DNA of 64,000 nucleotides from Parvularcula sp. LCG005 (lineage in GTDB: Bacteria; Pseudomonadota; Alphaproteobacteria; Caulobacterales; Parvularculaceae). This document shows, in pieces, positions 43,550-50,319 of this stretch; position 1 is the stretch's first letter, and every line of letters begins with the position of its first letter. Under the pieces are notes generated by a model. The model saw only the letters and a program-made list of their open reading frames with translations, had not been told where the DNA came from and did no database searches. The DNA is taken from positions 310,001 to 374,000 of the forward strand of contig NZ_CP136758.1 of assembly GCF_032930845.1 (NCBI RefSeq). Direction: 5' to 3'. The position numbers and the translations under genes are program-made.

Positions 43550-44860
43550 ATGGCGGAAGGCAAGAACGAATACCCCTCAAACGAGCTCATGGTGGCGCGA
43601 CGCGACGCGGCCTGCCCAACGGGCCTGCCTTCCAAATCCGGTATTTATGCTGATCGCGCCCAGGGCGCTGAACTCTGGGATATCGAAGGAAAGCGGTATA
43701 TCGATTTCATCGCCGGTATCGGCGTGCTCAATGTCGGCCACCGTCATCCCAAAGTGCAAGAAGCCATCAAGGCGCAGCTGGACAAGGTCGTTCACACCTG
43801 TTTCGGCGTCGCCCAGTATGAAAGCTATGTCGAACTCGCAGAACGCCTGAACGCACTGGTCCCGGCCTCCGAACCGATGAAGACCATGTTCATGAACACG
43901 GGCTCCGAAGCGACCGAGCATGTCTGCAAATTCGCGCGGCGCATTACGGGCCGCCCGGGCCTGATCTCCTTTGAAGGGGCGTTCCATGGGCGGACACTGC
44001 TGGCCACGGCACTGACCGGCAAGGCTGTCCCTTACAAGACTGGCTTTGGTCCGCTGCCTTCCGACGTCTATCATGCGCCGTACCCGAACGAATACAAGGG
44101 AATGACCGCGCAGATGGCGCTCAACTGCCTGCACGCGATTTTCGAGACATCGATCCGGCCCGAAGACGTGGCCGGTATCATCATCGAGCCAGTACAGGGC
44201 GAGGGCGGTTTCATTCCCGCTCCCAATGAATTTCTGCAGGGGCTGCGCGATATCTGTACGCGTCACGGCATCATGTTCATCGCCGATGAGGTCCAGACCG
44301 GCTTTGCCCGGACGGGGTCAATGTTCGCCATTGAAAAGTCCGGTATCGAGCCTGACTTCCTCGTCTGTGCCAAGAGTATCGCGGGCGGCTTGCCATTGTC
44401 TGCGGTCATCGGCAAGGCGTCCCTGTTCGACAAGATCGAAGCAGGCGGCATGGGGTCCACCTATGGCGGCAACCCCGTTGCCTGCGCGGCAGCACTCGCG
44501 GTCCTTGATGTGATTGAGGAAGAAGGCCTTATTCAGCGGGCAGAGGAAATCGGCGCCAAGATCGAAGCGCGCTGGACCGAGCTGCAGAACGGCGTTGCCA
44601 AGGGCGTGTTCGGTGATGTGCGTCGGGTCGGCGCCATGGCGGCAGTCGAATGCGTGACCGACGGCAATGCGCACCAGCCAAACCCGGAAGCCGCCGCGGC
44701 GATCCAGGCCAAGGCACGGGAGCTGGGACTGATCTTCCTGACCGCTGGCAAGAAGGGGCAGGTGATCCGAACGCACGTCCCCCTCGTCATCTCGGATGCG
44801 CTGCTGGATGAAGGTCTCGACGTCTTCTCGGACGCAGTGAAAGCCGTTCTTAAAGCCTGA
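43550..44860 (+). CDS. gabT: 4-aminobutyrate aminotransferase
   Basis: A 436-aa class III PLP aminotransferase. 'NTGSEATEHVCKFAR' binds the cofactor phosphate, 'IIEPVQGEGGFIPAP' and 'FIADEVQTGFARTG' hold the PLP-ring residues, and the Schiff-base lysine is in 'VCAKSIAGGLPLSAVIG'. The sequence follows GabT (transfer of the GABA amino group to 2-oxoglutarate) more closely than ornithine or acetylornithine enzymes, but 5-aminovalerate is also possible. ATG 43550 with GGAGAAGG upstream is chosen over 43520. No gabD is adjacent. Confidence 0.92.
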   Translation: MAEGKNEYPSNELMVARRDAACPTGLPSKSGIYADRAQGAELWDIEGKRYIDFIAGIGVLNVGHRHPKVQEAIKAQLDKVVHTCFGVAQYESYVELAERLNALVPASEPMKTMFMNTGSEATEHVCKFARRITGRPGLISFEGAFHGRTLLATALTGKAVPYKTGFGPLPSDVYHAPYPNEYKGMTAQMALNCLHAIFETSIRPEDVAGIIIEPVQGEGGFIPAPNEFLQGLRDICTRHGIMFIADEVQTGFARTGSMFAIEKSGIEPDFLVCAKSIAGGLPLSAVIGKASLFDKIEAGGMGSTYGGNPVACAAALAVLDVIEEEGLIQRAEEIGAKIEARWTELQNGVAKGVFGDVRRVGAMAAVECVTDGNAHQPNPEAAAAIQAKARELGLIFLTAGKKGQVIRTHVPLVISDALLDEGLDVFSDAVKAVLKA

Positions 44861-45111
44861 TGATGGTCTGGCTGATCGTTCTCGGGCTGGCGCTCCTCGG
44901 GGTGCATCTGTTTCGGCTGAAAAAGACGACGACCAACCGGCGGGCCCAACACTTACGCGCCGTCCGCGAGCGTCGGCGTGCCACCTTCGCGGCGATCAGG
45001 GCGGCCAAGGCGCTTGACCATGATCGCCAGTCGGCCGCCCCATCGGCCGACGCCCCTGAGGTGTCACCGTCTGACGAGGCCGATCGGCACGGTCGTGCAT
45101 CTTCAGACTAG
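44860..45111 (+). CDS. Small hypothetical membrane-anchored protein
   Basis: An 83-aa protein with one N-terminal hydrophobic segment ('VWLIVLGLALLGVHLF') and an Arg-rich then acidic cytoplasmic tail. The ATG shares one base with the gabT stop (TGATG), a typical coupled start, which is the main support. No domain recognised; function unknown. Confidence 0.55.
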   Translation: MMVWLIVLGLALLGVHLFRLKKTTTNRRAQHLRAVRERRRATFAAIRAAKALDHDRQSAAPSADAPEVSPSDEADRHGRASSD

Positions 45112-45144
45112 CCACTCTGCCTTGACCGACCTAAGTTTGCCGGC

Positions 45145-45834
45145 ATGGCCAATCTATCCATCATGCCCATGGCAATTCCGCTGGTGCCCTGTATTGACGG
45201 GCAGGTCTTTCCTGTTCGTCGCGTCTTCTGTGTCGGCAAGAACTACGCTGACCACGTGGCGGAGATGGGAAGCGATGCGAGGAAAGACCCGCCGGTCTAT
45301 TTCACCAAACCGGTCGACGCTGTCATCGTTCCTGATCTGGAAGCACCGGACGTTCCCTATCCGCCCCGTACTGAGAACCTGCATTTCGAGGGTGAGCTGG
45401 TCATCGCCATGGCCCGCGGCGGTGCCGATATTGTTGAGGCGGAAGCCCTGTCGCACGTCTATGGCTACGCCGTGGGCTGCGACCTGACCCGCCGCGACCT
45501 GCAAAAGGCGGCCAAGGATCGCGGGGCGCCGTGGGATATGGCCAAGGGCTTTGATCATAGTGCCGTTATCGGCCATCTGACCCCCGGGGCAGAGATGGCA
45601 CGGGGCAAATCGATCTCCCTGAGCGTCAATGGGCAGGAGCGGCAGGCTGCACCACTCGACACCATGATTTATAGCGTGGCGCAGATCATTGCCGACCTGT
45701 CGACCTATGTGGCGCTGGCGCCGGGAGACCTCATTTACACTGGCACGCCCGCCGGGGTCGGTGCGCTGAGCCGCGGCGATCGCGTCGCCATCCGTGTGGA
45801 TGGTCTTGCGCCTCTCGATTTTTCCATTTCATGA
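45145..45834 (+). CDS. Fumarylacetoacetate hydrolase (FAH) family protein
   Basis: A 229-aa metal-dependent hydrolase/decarboxylase of the FAHD1-like group (acylpyruvate hydrolase, oxaloacetate decarboxylase, fumarylpyruvate hydrolase). The signatures are 'CVGKNYADHVAEMG', 'YFTKP', metal ligands in 'LHFEGELVIAMA' (two Glu) and Asp in 'GYAVGCDLTRRDLQ', and 'YTGTPAGVG'. It overlaps the following GNAT start by 4 bases. ATG 45145 or ATG 45163 may be the start. Confidence 0.9.
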   Translation: MANLSIMPMAIPLVPCIDGQVFPVRRVFCVGKNYADHVAEMGSDARKDPPVYFTKPVDAVIVPDLEAPDVPYPPRTENLHFEGELVIAMARGGADIVEAEALSHVYGYAVGCDLTRRDLQKAAKDRGAPWDMAKGFDHSAVIGHLTPGAEMARGKSISLSVNGQERQAAPLDTMIYSVAQIIADLSTYVALAPGDLIYTGTPAGVGALSRGDRVAIRVDGLAPLDFSIS

Positions 45835-46379
45835 CATCTCTGTCTATTCGTCCGGCGACGGACCAAGACATGGTGGCCGTGACAGACATCTATGGGGCGG
45901 CCGTGCGCGACCATAATGCGTCGTGGGAATGGACCCCGCCGGATCTGGCCGACATGCGGGCACGGCGAGATGGGGTGCTGTCCCGCGGTCTGCCCTACCT
46001 TGTGGCCTGCAGGGGCGATCTGGTCATTGGCTTTGCGTATCTTGGCCCGTTCCGCCTGCGCCGAGCCTATGACTGGTCGCTTGAAAACTCTGTCTACGTT
46101 AATCCCGAGGCTCAGGGTCTGGGGGCGGGGCGGGAACTGATGACCACCCTGATAGACTGGGCTGAGGCCAATGATTACCGCCAGATGCTGGCGGTCATTG
46201 GCGATGGCGCCGGCGGCGCATCGGTGCCGTTTCATCGTCGCCTTGGTTTCATCGAGGCGGGCACCATCCCCCATATGGGATGGAAAGCCGGCGCATGGCG
46301 TGATCTGGTGCTCATGTACCGTTCACTCGGGCCCGGCGACACACAGCCGCCCCGCCACAGGCTCGACGCCGACAGCTGA
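45831..46379 (+). CDS. GNAT acetyltransferase, phosphinothricin-acetyltransferase-like
   Basis: A 182-aa acetyltransferase. 'IRPATDQDMVAVTDIYGAAV' opens the fold, 'NSVYVNPEAQGLGAGRELMTTLI' is the acetyl-CoA pyrophosphate loop, and 'VPFHRRLGFIEAGTIPHMGWKAGAWRDLVLM' closes it, as in Pat/Bar and MddA enzymes. Those acetylate phosphinothricin, methionine sulfoximine or sulfone. The neighbour downstream is a free-methionine-sulfoxide reductase, so a methionine-analogue substrate is plausible but unproven. Coupled to the FAH gene by a 4-base overlap. Confidence 0.87.
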   Translation: MTSLSIRPATDQDMVAVTDIYGAAVRDHNASWEWTPPDLADMRARRDGVLSRGLPYLVACRGDLVIGFAYLGPFRLRRAYDWSLENSVYVNPEAQGLGAGRELMTTLIDWAEANDYRQMLAVIGDGAGGASVPFHRRLGFIEAGTIPHMGWKAGAWRDLVLMYRSLGPGDTQPPRHRLDADS

Positions 46380-46419
46380 TTGGCCTATTGCCCGGAAAAG
46401 ACCGAATGGAGGCCTGGCC

Positions 46420-46893
46420 ATGACTGACAAACGCGAAATCTATCGTCAGACCACGCAGGAAATTCTCGCTGTGCTGGAGGGGGAGACCAACCTCACCGCG
46501 CGGATGGCGACGGTATCATGCCTGTTGGCCCATGCCTTTCCTGACAACATCTGGACCGGGTTCTATTTGGTCGATCCGGAGAAAGAGCGGGAGCTTGTGG
46601 TCGGGCCCTATCAGGGCACGCTGGGTTGCCTGCGCATTCCGTTCGACCGCGGCGTCTGCGGCGCGGCAGCACGGCTTGAAGAAACGCAGGTCGTGAAGGA
46701 TGTGCACGAGTTCGAAGGCCACATTGCCTGTGACAGCCGGTCTGTCAGCGAAATTGTGCTGCCTGTCTATGGGGCAGACGGCAAACTGTTCGCGGTGCTT
46801 GATATCGACAATCCCGAAGCGGGAACATTTGACGAGGTTGATCGCGAAGCGCTTGAGGCGCTGATCGCCAAGGTCTTTCCGCACGCAATGTAA
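46420..46893 (+). CDS. msrC: GAF-domain free methionine-(R)-sulfoxide reductase
   Basis: A 157-aa GAF protein that reduces free Met-R-sulfoxide. All three catalytic-type cysteines are present: Cys in 'GTLGCLRIPFDRG', Cys in 'GVCGAAARL' and Cys in 'HIACDSRSVSE'. 'NLTARMATVSCLLAHAFP' and 'WTGFYLVDP' are family marks. GGAGG lies 5-9 bases before ATG 46420. It follows the GNAT gene and ends at an operator that overlaps its stop codon (46889-46906). Confidence 0.92.
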   Translation: MTDKREIYRQTTQEILAVLEGETNLTARMATVSCLLAHAFPDNIWTGFYLVDPEKERELVVGPYQGTLGCLRIPFDRGVCGAAARLEETQVVKDVHEFEGHIACDSRSVSEIVLPVYGADGKLFAVLDIDNPEAGTFDEVDREALEALIAKVFPHAM

Positions 46894-46929
46894 AGCAAGC
46901 TTGACATTCGCGGTGGTAGCATCTATATC
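46889..46929 (+). promoter_or_regulatory. Promoter and operator of the membrane protein/XRE repressor operon
   Basis: TTGACA (46901-46906) and TATATC (46924-46929) are 17 bases apart. The -35 box is part of TGTAAAG-caag-CTTGACA (46889-46906), an imperfect inverted repeat nearly identical to one at 50286-50303. It overlaps the preceding stop codon. It is the likely autoregulatory site of the XRE protein encoded in this operon. Confidence 0.72.
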
Positions 46930-46952
46930 ATCGGTTCAAGGAGCGTTGCGTC

Positions 46953-47333
46953 ATGTTCAATACCCGCCGATATCTGATTGATCTTTTTTCCGGACTGGCG
47001 ATTTATGCCGTGCTGCTGTTCGGCTCGATCTGGACGCTGCAGCGGACGTCATTTCCCGCAGCGCTTCAGGTCGTGATTGCCATCATTCCCATGCTTGGTG
47101 CGCTTGCCGTCACGGCCGCGGTTCTGAAACACTGGCGACAGATGGATGAGATGATGCGGCGCATACAAATTGAAGCCTTTGCAGTGGCTGCAATCATTGT
47201 CGCGCTGGGCAGTTTTACGCTGGGGTTTCTTGAAAATGCCGGGTTTGAGCGTGTGTCAATGATCTGGATTTTCCCCGCCCAGATTGGCCTATGGGGGCTT
47301 GTGGCGCCCATTATCGGTAGGCGGTACAGTTGA
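46953..47333 (+). CDS. Four-helix membrane protein paired with XRE regulator
   Basis: A 126-aa membrane protein with four predicted helices and a short basic loop ('KHWRQMDEMMRRIQIEA') between helices 2 and 3. 'MDEMMRRIQIEAFA' is typical of small membrane proteins that are regularly encoded just before a 65-aa XRE regulator; the function is unknown, possibly sensing or sequestering the regulator. AAGGAG lies about 9 bases before the ATG. Its stop overlaps the regulator's TTG start (TTGA). Confidence 0.82.
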   Translation: MFNTRRYLIDLFSGLAIYAVLLFGSIWTLQRTSFPAALQVVIAIIPMLGALAVTAAVLKHWRQMDEMMRRIQIEAFAVAAIIVALGSFTLGFLENAGFERVSMIWIFPAQIGLWGLVAPIIGRRYS

Positions 47334-47527
47334 ACAACAGCCTCAAAGAATGGCGCACCGAACGGGGCCTGTCACAGCAGGCCCTGGCCGATGCGCTGGG
47401 CGTATCGCGGCAGACGGTCATCTCCATTGAGAAGGGCCGCTATGACCCGTCGCTGCCGCTGGCCTTCGCGATTGCGCGGGTCTTTGGCTGTCAGATCGAG
47501 GATCTGTTTGTCCCTGACGATCAGTGA
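47330..47527 (+). CDS. Small XRE-family helix-turn-helix repressor, TTG start
   Basis: A 65-aa protein that is almost entirely an HTH: 'LKEWRTERGLSQQALADALGVSRQTVISIEKGRYDPSLPLAFAIA' region (residues about 5-49) and a C-terminal 'IEDLFVPDD'. This is the short XRE class usually paired with a membrane protein. It starts at TTG in a TTGA overlap with the membrane protein's stop. It probably binds TGTAAAG-N4-CTTKACA sites at 46889-46906 and 50286-50303. The transposon inverted repeat begins 2 bases after its stop codon, so the coding sequence is intact. Confidence 0.9.
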   Translation: MNNSLKEWRTERGLSQQALADALGVSRQTVISIEKGRYDPSLPLAFAIARVFGCQIEDLFVPDDQ

Positions 47528-47528
47528 T

Positions 47529-47565
47529 TGTAAAGGCTACTGGACATTGTGTACTTTGCAAACGA
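47529..47565 (+). repeat. Left terminal inverted repeat
   Basis: Begins TGTAAAGGCTACTGGACATT and ends CTTTGCAAACGA. Compared with the reverse complement of the right repeat, it differs at GCTA/TAGC (four positions) and three single bases. Confidence 0.82.
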
Positions 47566-47604
47566 ACCTGACAGGGGCGGTCTAGGGCTAGTTTTGCCGT
47601 CAGT

Positions 47605-47811
47605 TCACTTCTTTGGGGGATTCGATCCGGGTCCAGTCTTGGGCCTGTCCTTTTCGGCGGCCTCTTTGATCTCAGCGTCAGTCTTTGGTGGCGCTTTCGC
47701 TATGCGCTTCATGGCGCGGTCAAAGGCTTCCTCGGACTCGTCGCACTCAAGTTCGCGTGCGGCTTCTGAAAAGCGATCAGCCTGTTTTTTTTGTGACATT
47801 TTTACCGTCAT
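47605..47811 (-). CDS. Small charged protein of the transposon passenger cassette
   Basis: About 68 aa, Lys/Glu/Asp-rich, with a short helical core ('ADRFSEAARELECDESEEAFDRAMKRIA') and a Pro/Lys tail. I have seen similar small proteins near PIN genes but know no function. Starts at ATG 47811 or 47799, both inside the 3' end of the PIN gene (overlap 23-35 bases, frame +1). An A8 run lies in the overlap, so ribosomal or transcriptional slippage could also join it to the PIN protein. Confidence 0.6.
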   Translation of the reverse strand: MTVKMSQKKQADRFSEAARELECDESEEAFDRAMKRIAKAPPKTDAEIKEAAEKDRPKTGPGSNPPKK

Positions 47812-48325
47812 GCGATCCCTCAAACAAGGTTCCGGCATTTGGATCAGGTGGAGATGGCGGCTCGCAAATTTTCAGCAACTCTCCGTCAGGCTTCTCTATT
47901 TGACCGTCTAGTCTTATAAGATCACTGCCGTCGAAGGTATGCAGTTCATCAAGGCTGTAGATCAACGCTGTAGCTAAATGAACTGCATCCTGTGGCTTTT
48001 TGAGCACCGGGTATCTACGCAACAAGCGCCTTGCAGCTACGCCGACATCTCTATCAACCTGAACCTGCGTTACAAATGGCTGCTCAATAAAATCTTCGAA
48101 GTTTGCATCATTGCTAGCGCTTATGCCTGTTTCTTGAGTGCCGGGGATGCACCTTTTTTTAAAAACTTCCGCGAGAGTAAATGATGAAGTCCAGATCTGG
48201 ACCTCGTTACGCTGAGCCCGCTGCAACACGTACCGGCAAGCATCGTCACGGCCCGCCTCCTGGTTGATGAGGGCAATCCACATGCACGCGTCCCAATAGT
48301 ATTCAGGAATATCAGCCAAGCTCAC
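47777..48325 (-). CDS. PIN-domain ribonuclease-like protein (transposon passenger)
   Basis: A 182-aa PIN-fold protein. The acidic active site is complete: Asp12 ('YWDACMWIAL'), Glu53 ('FTLAEVF'), Asp113 ('KPQDAVHLATA') and Asp132 ('TFDGSD'). Most bacterial PIN proteins are toxin RNases of VapBC-type modules, but no VapB-like antitoxin (AbrB, RHH, Phd) is adjacent. The start GTG 48325 overlaps the upstream gene by 14 bases; TTG 48319 has better spacing to AGAGG. The C-terminal 40 residues extend beyond the normal PIN fold. Located between an unknown 284-aa protein and a small charged protein. Confidence 0.85.
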   Translation of the reverse strand: MSLADIPEYYWDACMWIALINQEAGRDDACRYVLQRAQRNEVQIWTSSFTLAEVFKKRCIPGTQETGISASNDANFEDFIEQPFVTQVQVDRDVGVAARRLLRRYPVLKKPQDAVHLATALIYSLDELHTFDGSDLIRLDGQIEKPDGELLKICEPPSPPDPNAGTLFEGSHDGKNVTKKTG

Positions 48326-49166
48326 CCTCTCGGAGTTTATCTAAATAGTCCAATATATCTTGGCCGCCGGTGAAATCCTTGTCTGTAATTTCACCAATAC
48401 TCATTCGACGAGGAGCTACGTGAGATATTGCTGTCGCAAATACTTTCTTGATCTTTCCGTTTGCTGCAAATTGAATCTCACCTCGAACCCTAACTCTTTT
48501 TTGCTTCCAAATATCGTCAATGGAAAGAGAATTGCTAAATTCATCCATCAGGGCTTCGCGAACTCTACACCAGACTGGCTCCCTGCTTTTTCGCTCCAAA
48601 ATTCGGAAAGCAGGATGTCCGCGATCAGCGCCAACCTCGATGAACTCGCCTTCAAGCGACCCGAATTCAACCCGACTACGATCGCCTATTAAGTAATCCG
48701 GGCTAAGAGTGTTATCGTCTAGCCGCCGCAGATAGCCCGTGGCGTTCGATGGAGTGATTACCAAATCGCCGCCGTCGAAATTTAGGAACTCCACGCGAGT
48801 TCTTCCAACCGATTGGCGATTACGCTTAAGCAGTCGAACAGCGACGCGCCGACGCTTTGGGGACCAGCCGTTAATTGCCGAGCGCTCCCACGTTGTGCCA
48901 GAAGTATCAAAGAGACGCCGAGCTTCGGATATGCGTCGGGTAGCCAAACCACGCACTTCGATGTCCGGCCGCAACGACACAGCCTCGGCCTCGACGGTAA
49001 GCGGGCTGTTCGTAGATGCTGCCGTTAAATTCCATGCCAACGTTTCAGAGTCAGATTCCTCACTCAGAAGCTCGAACAAGTCCTTCACTTGTTCGAGGGC
49101 GTCCCGCACATCCAGAACATCGGGATGCGCAGCAGGAGCCTCGATAGTCATTTTAACCTTGGCCAT
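48312..49166 (-). CDS. Unknown 284-aa protein upstream of PIN gene (possible antitoxin or partner)
   Basis: A soluble, charged protein without signal or membrane segment. The N-terminal half (to about 150) includes 'WNLTAASTNSPLTVEAEAVS' and an Arg-rich stretch 'WSPKRRRVAVRLLKRNRQSVG'. The C-terminal half (about 165-265) reads like an OB-type beta barrel: 'FGSLEGEFIEVG', 'HPAFRILERKSREPVWCRV', 'KRVRVRGEIQFAANGKIKKVFA'. I do not recognise a named family. It is translated first and overlaps the PIN start by 14 bases, the usual place of an antitoxin. Lower GC than host genes suggests transfer from another lineage. Confidence 0.75.
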   Translation of the reverse strand: MAKVKMTIEAPAAHPDVLDVRDALEQVKDLFELLSEESDSETLAWNLTAASTNSPLTVEAEAVSLRPDIEVRGLATRRISEARRLFDTSGTTWERSAINGWSPKRRRVAVRLLKRNRQSVGRTRVEFLNFDGGDLVITPSNATGYLRRLDDNTLSPDYLIGDRSRVEFGSLEGEFIEVGADRGHPAFRILERKSREPVWCRVREALMDEFSNSLSIDDIWKQKRVRVRGEIQFAANGKIKKVFATAISHVAPRRMSIGEITDKDFTGGQDILDYLDKLREGELG

Positions 49167-49252
49167 AAAAATCCAACAAAAACAACGACGTATATGGAGT
49201 TTACTGTTTTACTGACTATCGGTAAAGCGTTCGTTGACAGCTTCCGGCTCAA

Positions 49253-50188
49253 TTAACAAGCTGATCGATACGTCAGCCGCTTGCCGGCGATACCCGTTAG
49301 CGCGGCTTCCGTCCGTTCCCCATCGTTGACGCCCTTTGCAGAGCGGAGGTTATAGCGGAAGTCGAACTCTGCCAGATAGCGGTGCAGGTGCTTCTTGGCG
49401 CAATGTTGGTAAGTGCCCTTCATGCCGCGCTTGAAGACGCTGAAATAATTCTCGACGTGGTTTGTTGTGACCGTAGGGTCATCCTTGCGGACATACTCAT
49501 CGGCAGAGTGGTTGACGCTCTCGTGACCAGCAAAGCCTGTGGCAATGCGCTTGAAGCGTGGAGCCTCGTCGGTGACGATACGAGCCTCCTTGGCAATGTT
49601 GGCGTCCACAATCGGCTTGATGGTCGTGACTTTCAGGTCATCAATAACGCTGCTGCGGGCAATGCCTGTTTCGCGGTCCAGCAACGTCAGGACTTTCATC
49701 TTCTGCACGTAGTTGCGGCTGCGGACGTCCTGATTGGCCTCTGGATCGGTGCCGATGAAAGTCTCATCGACCTGTACGTCGCCACCATTGCCGCCGAAAG
49801 GTGCCAGCTCACCCGCGCGCATAGCCTCGCGGATACGGTGGGCAAGAAACCAAGCCGTCTTGTAGGTGACTTCAAGAATGCGATGCAGCTGATGGGCGCT
49901 GACGCCCTTCTTGCTGGCGCACATCAGATAGACAGCCTGTAGAGCCTTATGGAGAGGAATGCGCATGTGCTCGAACACGGTGCCAACTTTGACCGTGAAC
50001 TGACGACGGCAGTCATTGCAGCGGTGCAGGCCGTGGCGCACACGCTTTTCAGGATTTGCCGCGATCTTCTTGATTTTTCCCGTGCAGCCACAATGTGGGC
50101 AGACAGGCTCATCGCCCCAGACAATGCCTTCAAGGTATTCAAAGGCAGCGGCTTCATCATGAAAGAACGGTTTGGACAGAATAGACAT
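49253..50188 (-). CDS. IS1595-family (ISXO2-like) transposase
   Basis: A 311-aa transposase that appears complete. An N-terminal zinc ribbon ('CPHCG' and 'HRCNDCRRQF', residues about 31-64) is followed by the ISXO2-like catalytic domain: 'VQVDETFIG' (first Asp), 'RIVTDEAPRF' (second Asp) and 'TTNHVENYFSVFKRGMKGTY' (Asn/His-Val-Glu). 'FDFRYNLRSAKGVNDGERTEAAL' closes the domain as usual. It lies 42 bases from the right inverted repeat. The catalytic residues look intact, so the element may still be mobile. Confidence 0.95.
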   Translation of the reverse strand: MSILSKPFFHDEAAAFEYLEGIVWGDEPVCPHCGCTGKIKKIAANPEKRVRHGLHRCNDCRRQFTVKVGTVFEHMRIPLHKALQAVYLMCASKKGVSAHQLHRILEVTYKTAWFLAHRIREAMRAGELAPFGGNGGDVQVDETFIGTDPEANQDVRSRNYVQKMKVLTLLDRETGIARSSVIDDLKVTTIKPIVDANIAKEARIVTDEAPRFKRIATGFAGHESVNHSADEYVRKDDPTVTTNHVENYFSVFKRGMKGTYQHCAKKHLHRYLAEFDFRYNLRSAKGVNDGERTEAALTGIAGKRLTYRSAC

Positions 50189-50229
50189 CGGCTTGATCCT
50201 CTCAAGCCATTATGTAGACCTTCGGATCA

Positions 50230-50266
50230 TCGTTTGCAAGGTATATAATGTCCAGGCTACTTTACA
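50230..50266 (-). repeat. Right terminal inverted repeat
   Basis: Read on the minus strand it begins TGTAAAGTAGCCTGGACATT and ends CCTTGCAAACGA. Its outermost six bases on the plus strand (TTTACA, 50261-50266) form a -35 box for the downstream hydrolase gene. Confidence 0.82.
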
Positions 50267-50303
50267 TTTCAAAATTCCCGCCTTATGTAAAGTGAGCTTT
50301 ACA
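50261..50303 (+). promoter_or_regulatory. Hybrid promoter and XRE operator before the alpha/beta hydrolase gene
   Basis: TTTACA (50261-50266, end of the transposon) and TATGTA (50284-50289) are 17 bases apart. The -10 overlaps the inverted repeat TGTAAAG-tgag-CTTTACA (50286-50303), which matches the site at 46889-46906 in 15 of 18 positions. AAGGAG at 50306-50311 is the ribosome site. Confidence 0.65.
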
Positions 50304-50319
50304 AAAAGGAGAGCGTGAT

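Larger units (their letters stand above)
47529..50266. mobile_element. IS1595-family transposon with three passenger genes
   Basis: A 2738-bp element bounded by 37-bp imperfect inverted repeats, 30 of 37 positions identical. All four genes inside are on the minus strand: the transposase is nearest the right end, then the 284-aa protein, PIN protein and small charged protein toward the left end. The passenger part is visibly more AT-rich than its surroundings. I found no 8-bp target duplication at the flanks, so the insertion is old, altered, or the ends are slightly different from those given. IS1595-group elements with passenger genes are known; this combination I do not recognise. Confidence 0.8.

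Noticed and set aside
49382-49942. 186-aa plus-strand frame inside the transposase
   Set aside because: Antisense to the zinc-ribbon and catalytic parts of the transposase, with no independent support.
47521-50274. 8-bp target-site duplication expected for an IS1595 insertion
   Set aside because: Flanks at every small offset around the inverted repeats were compared (for example TCAGTGAT against TTTCAAAA) and none match, so no duplication is claimed.
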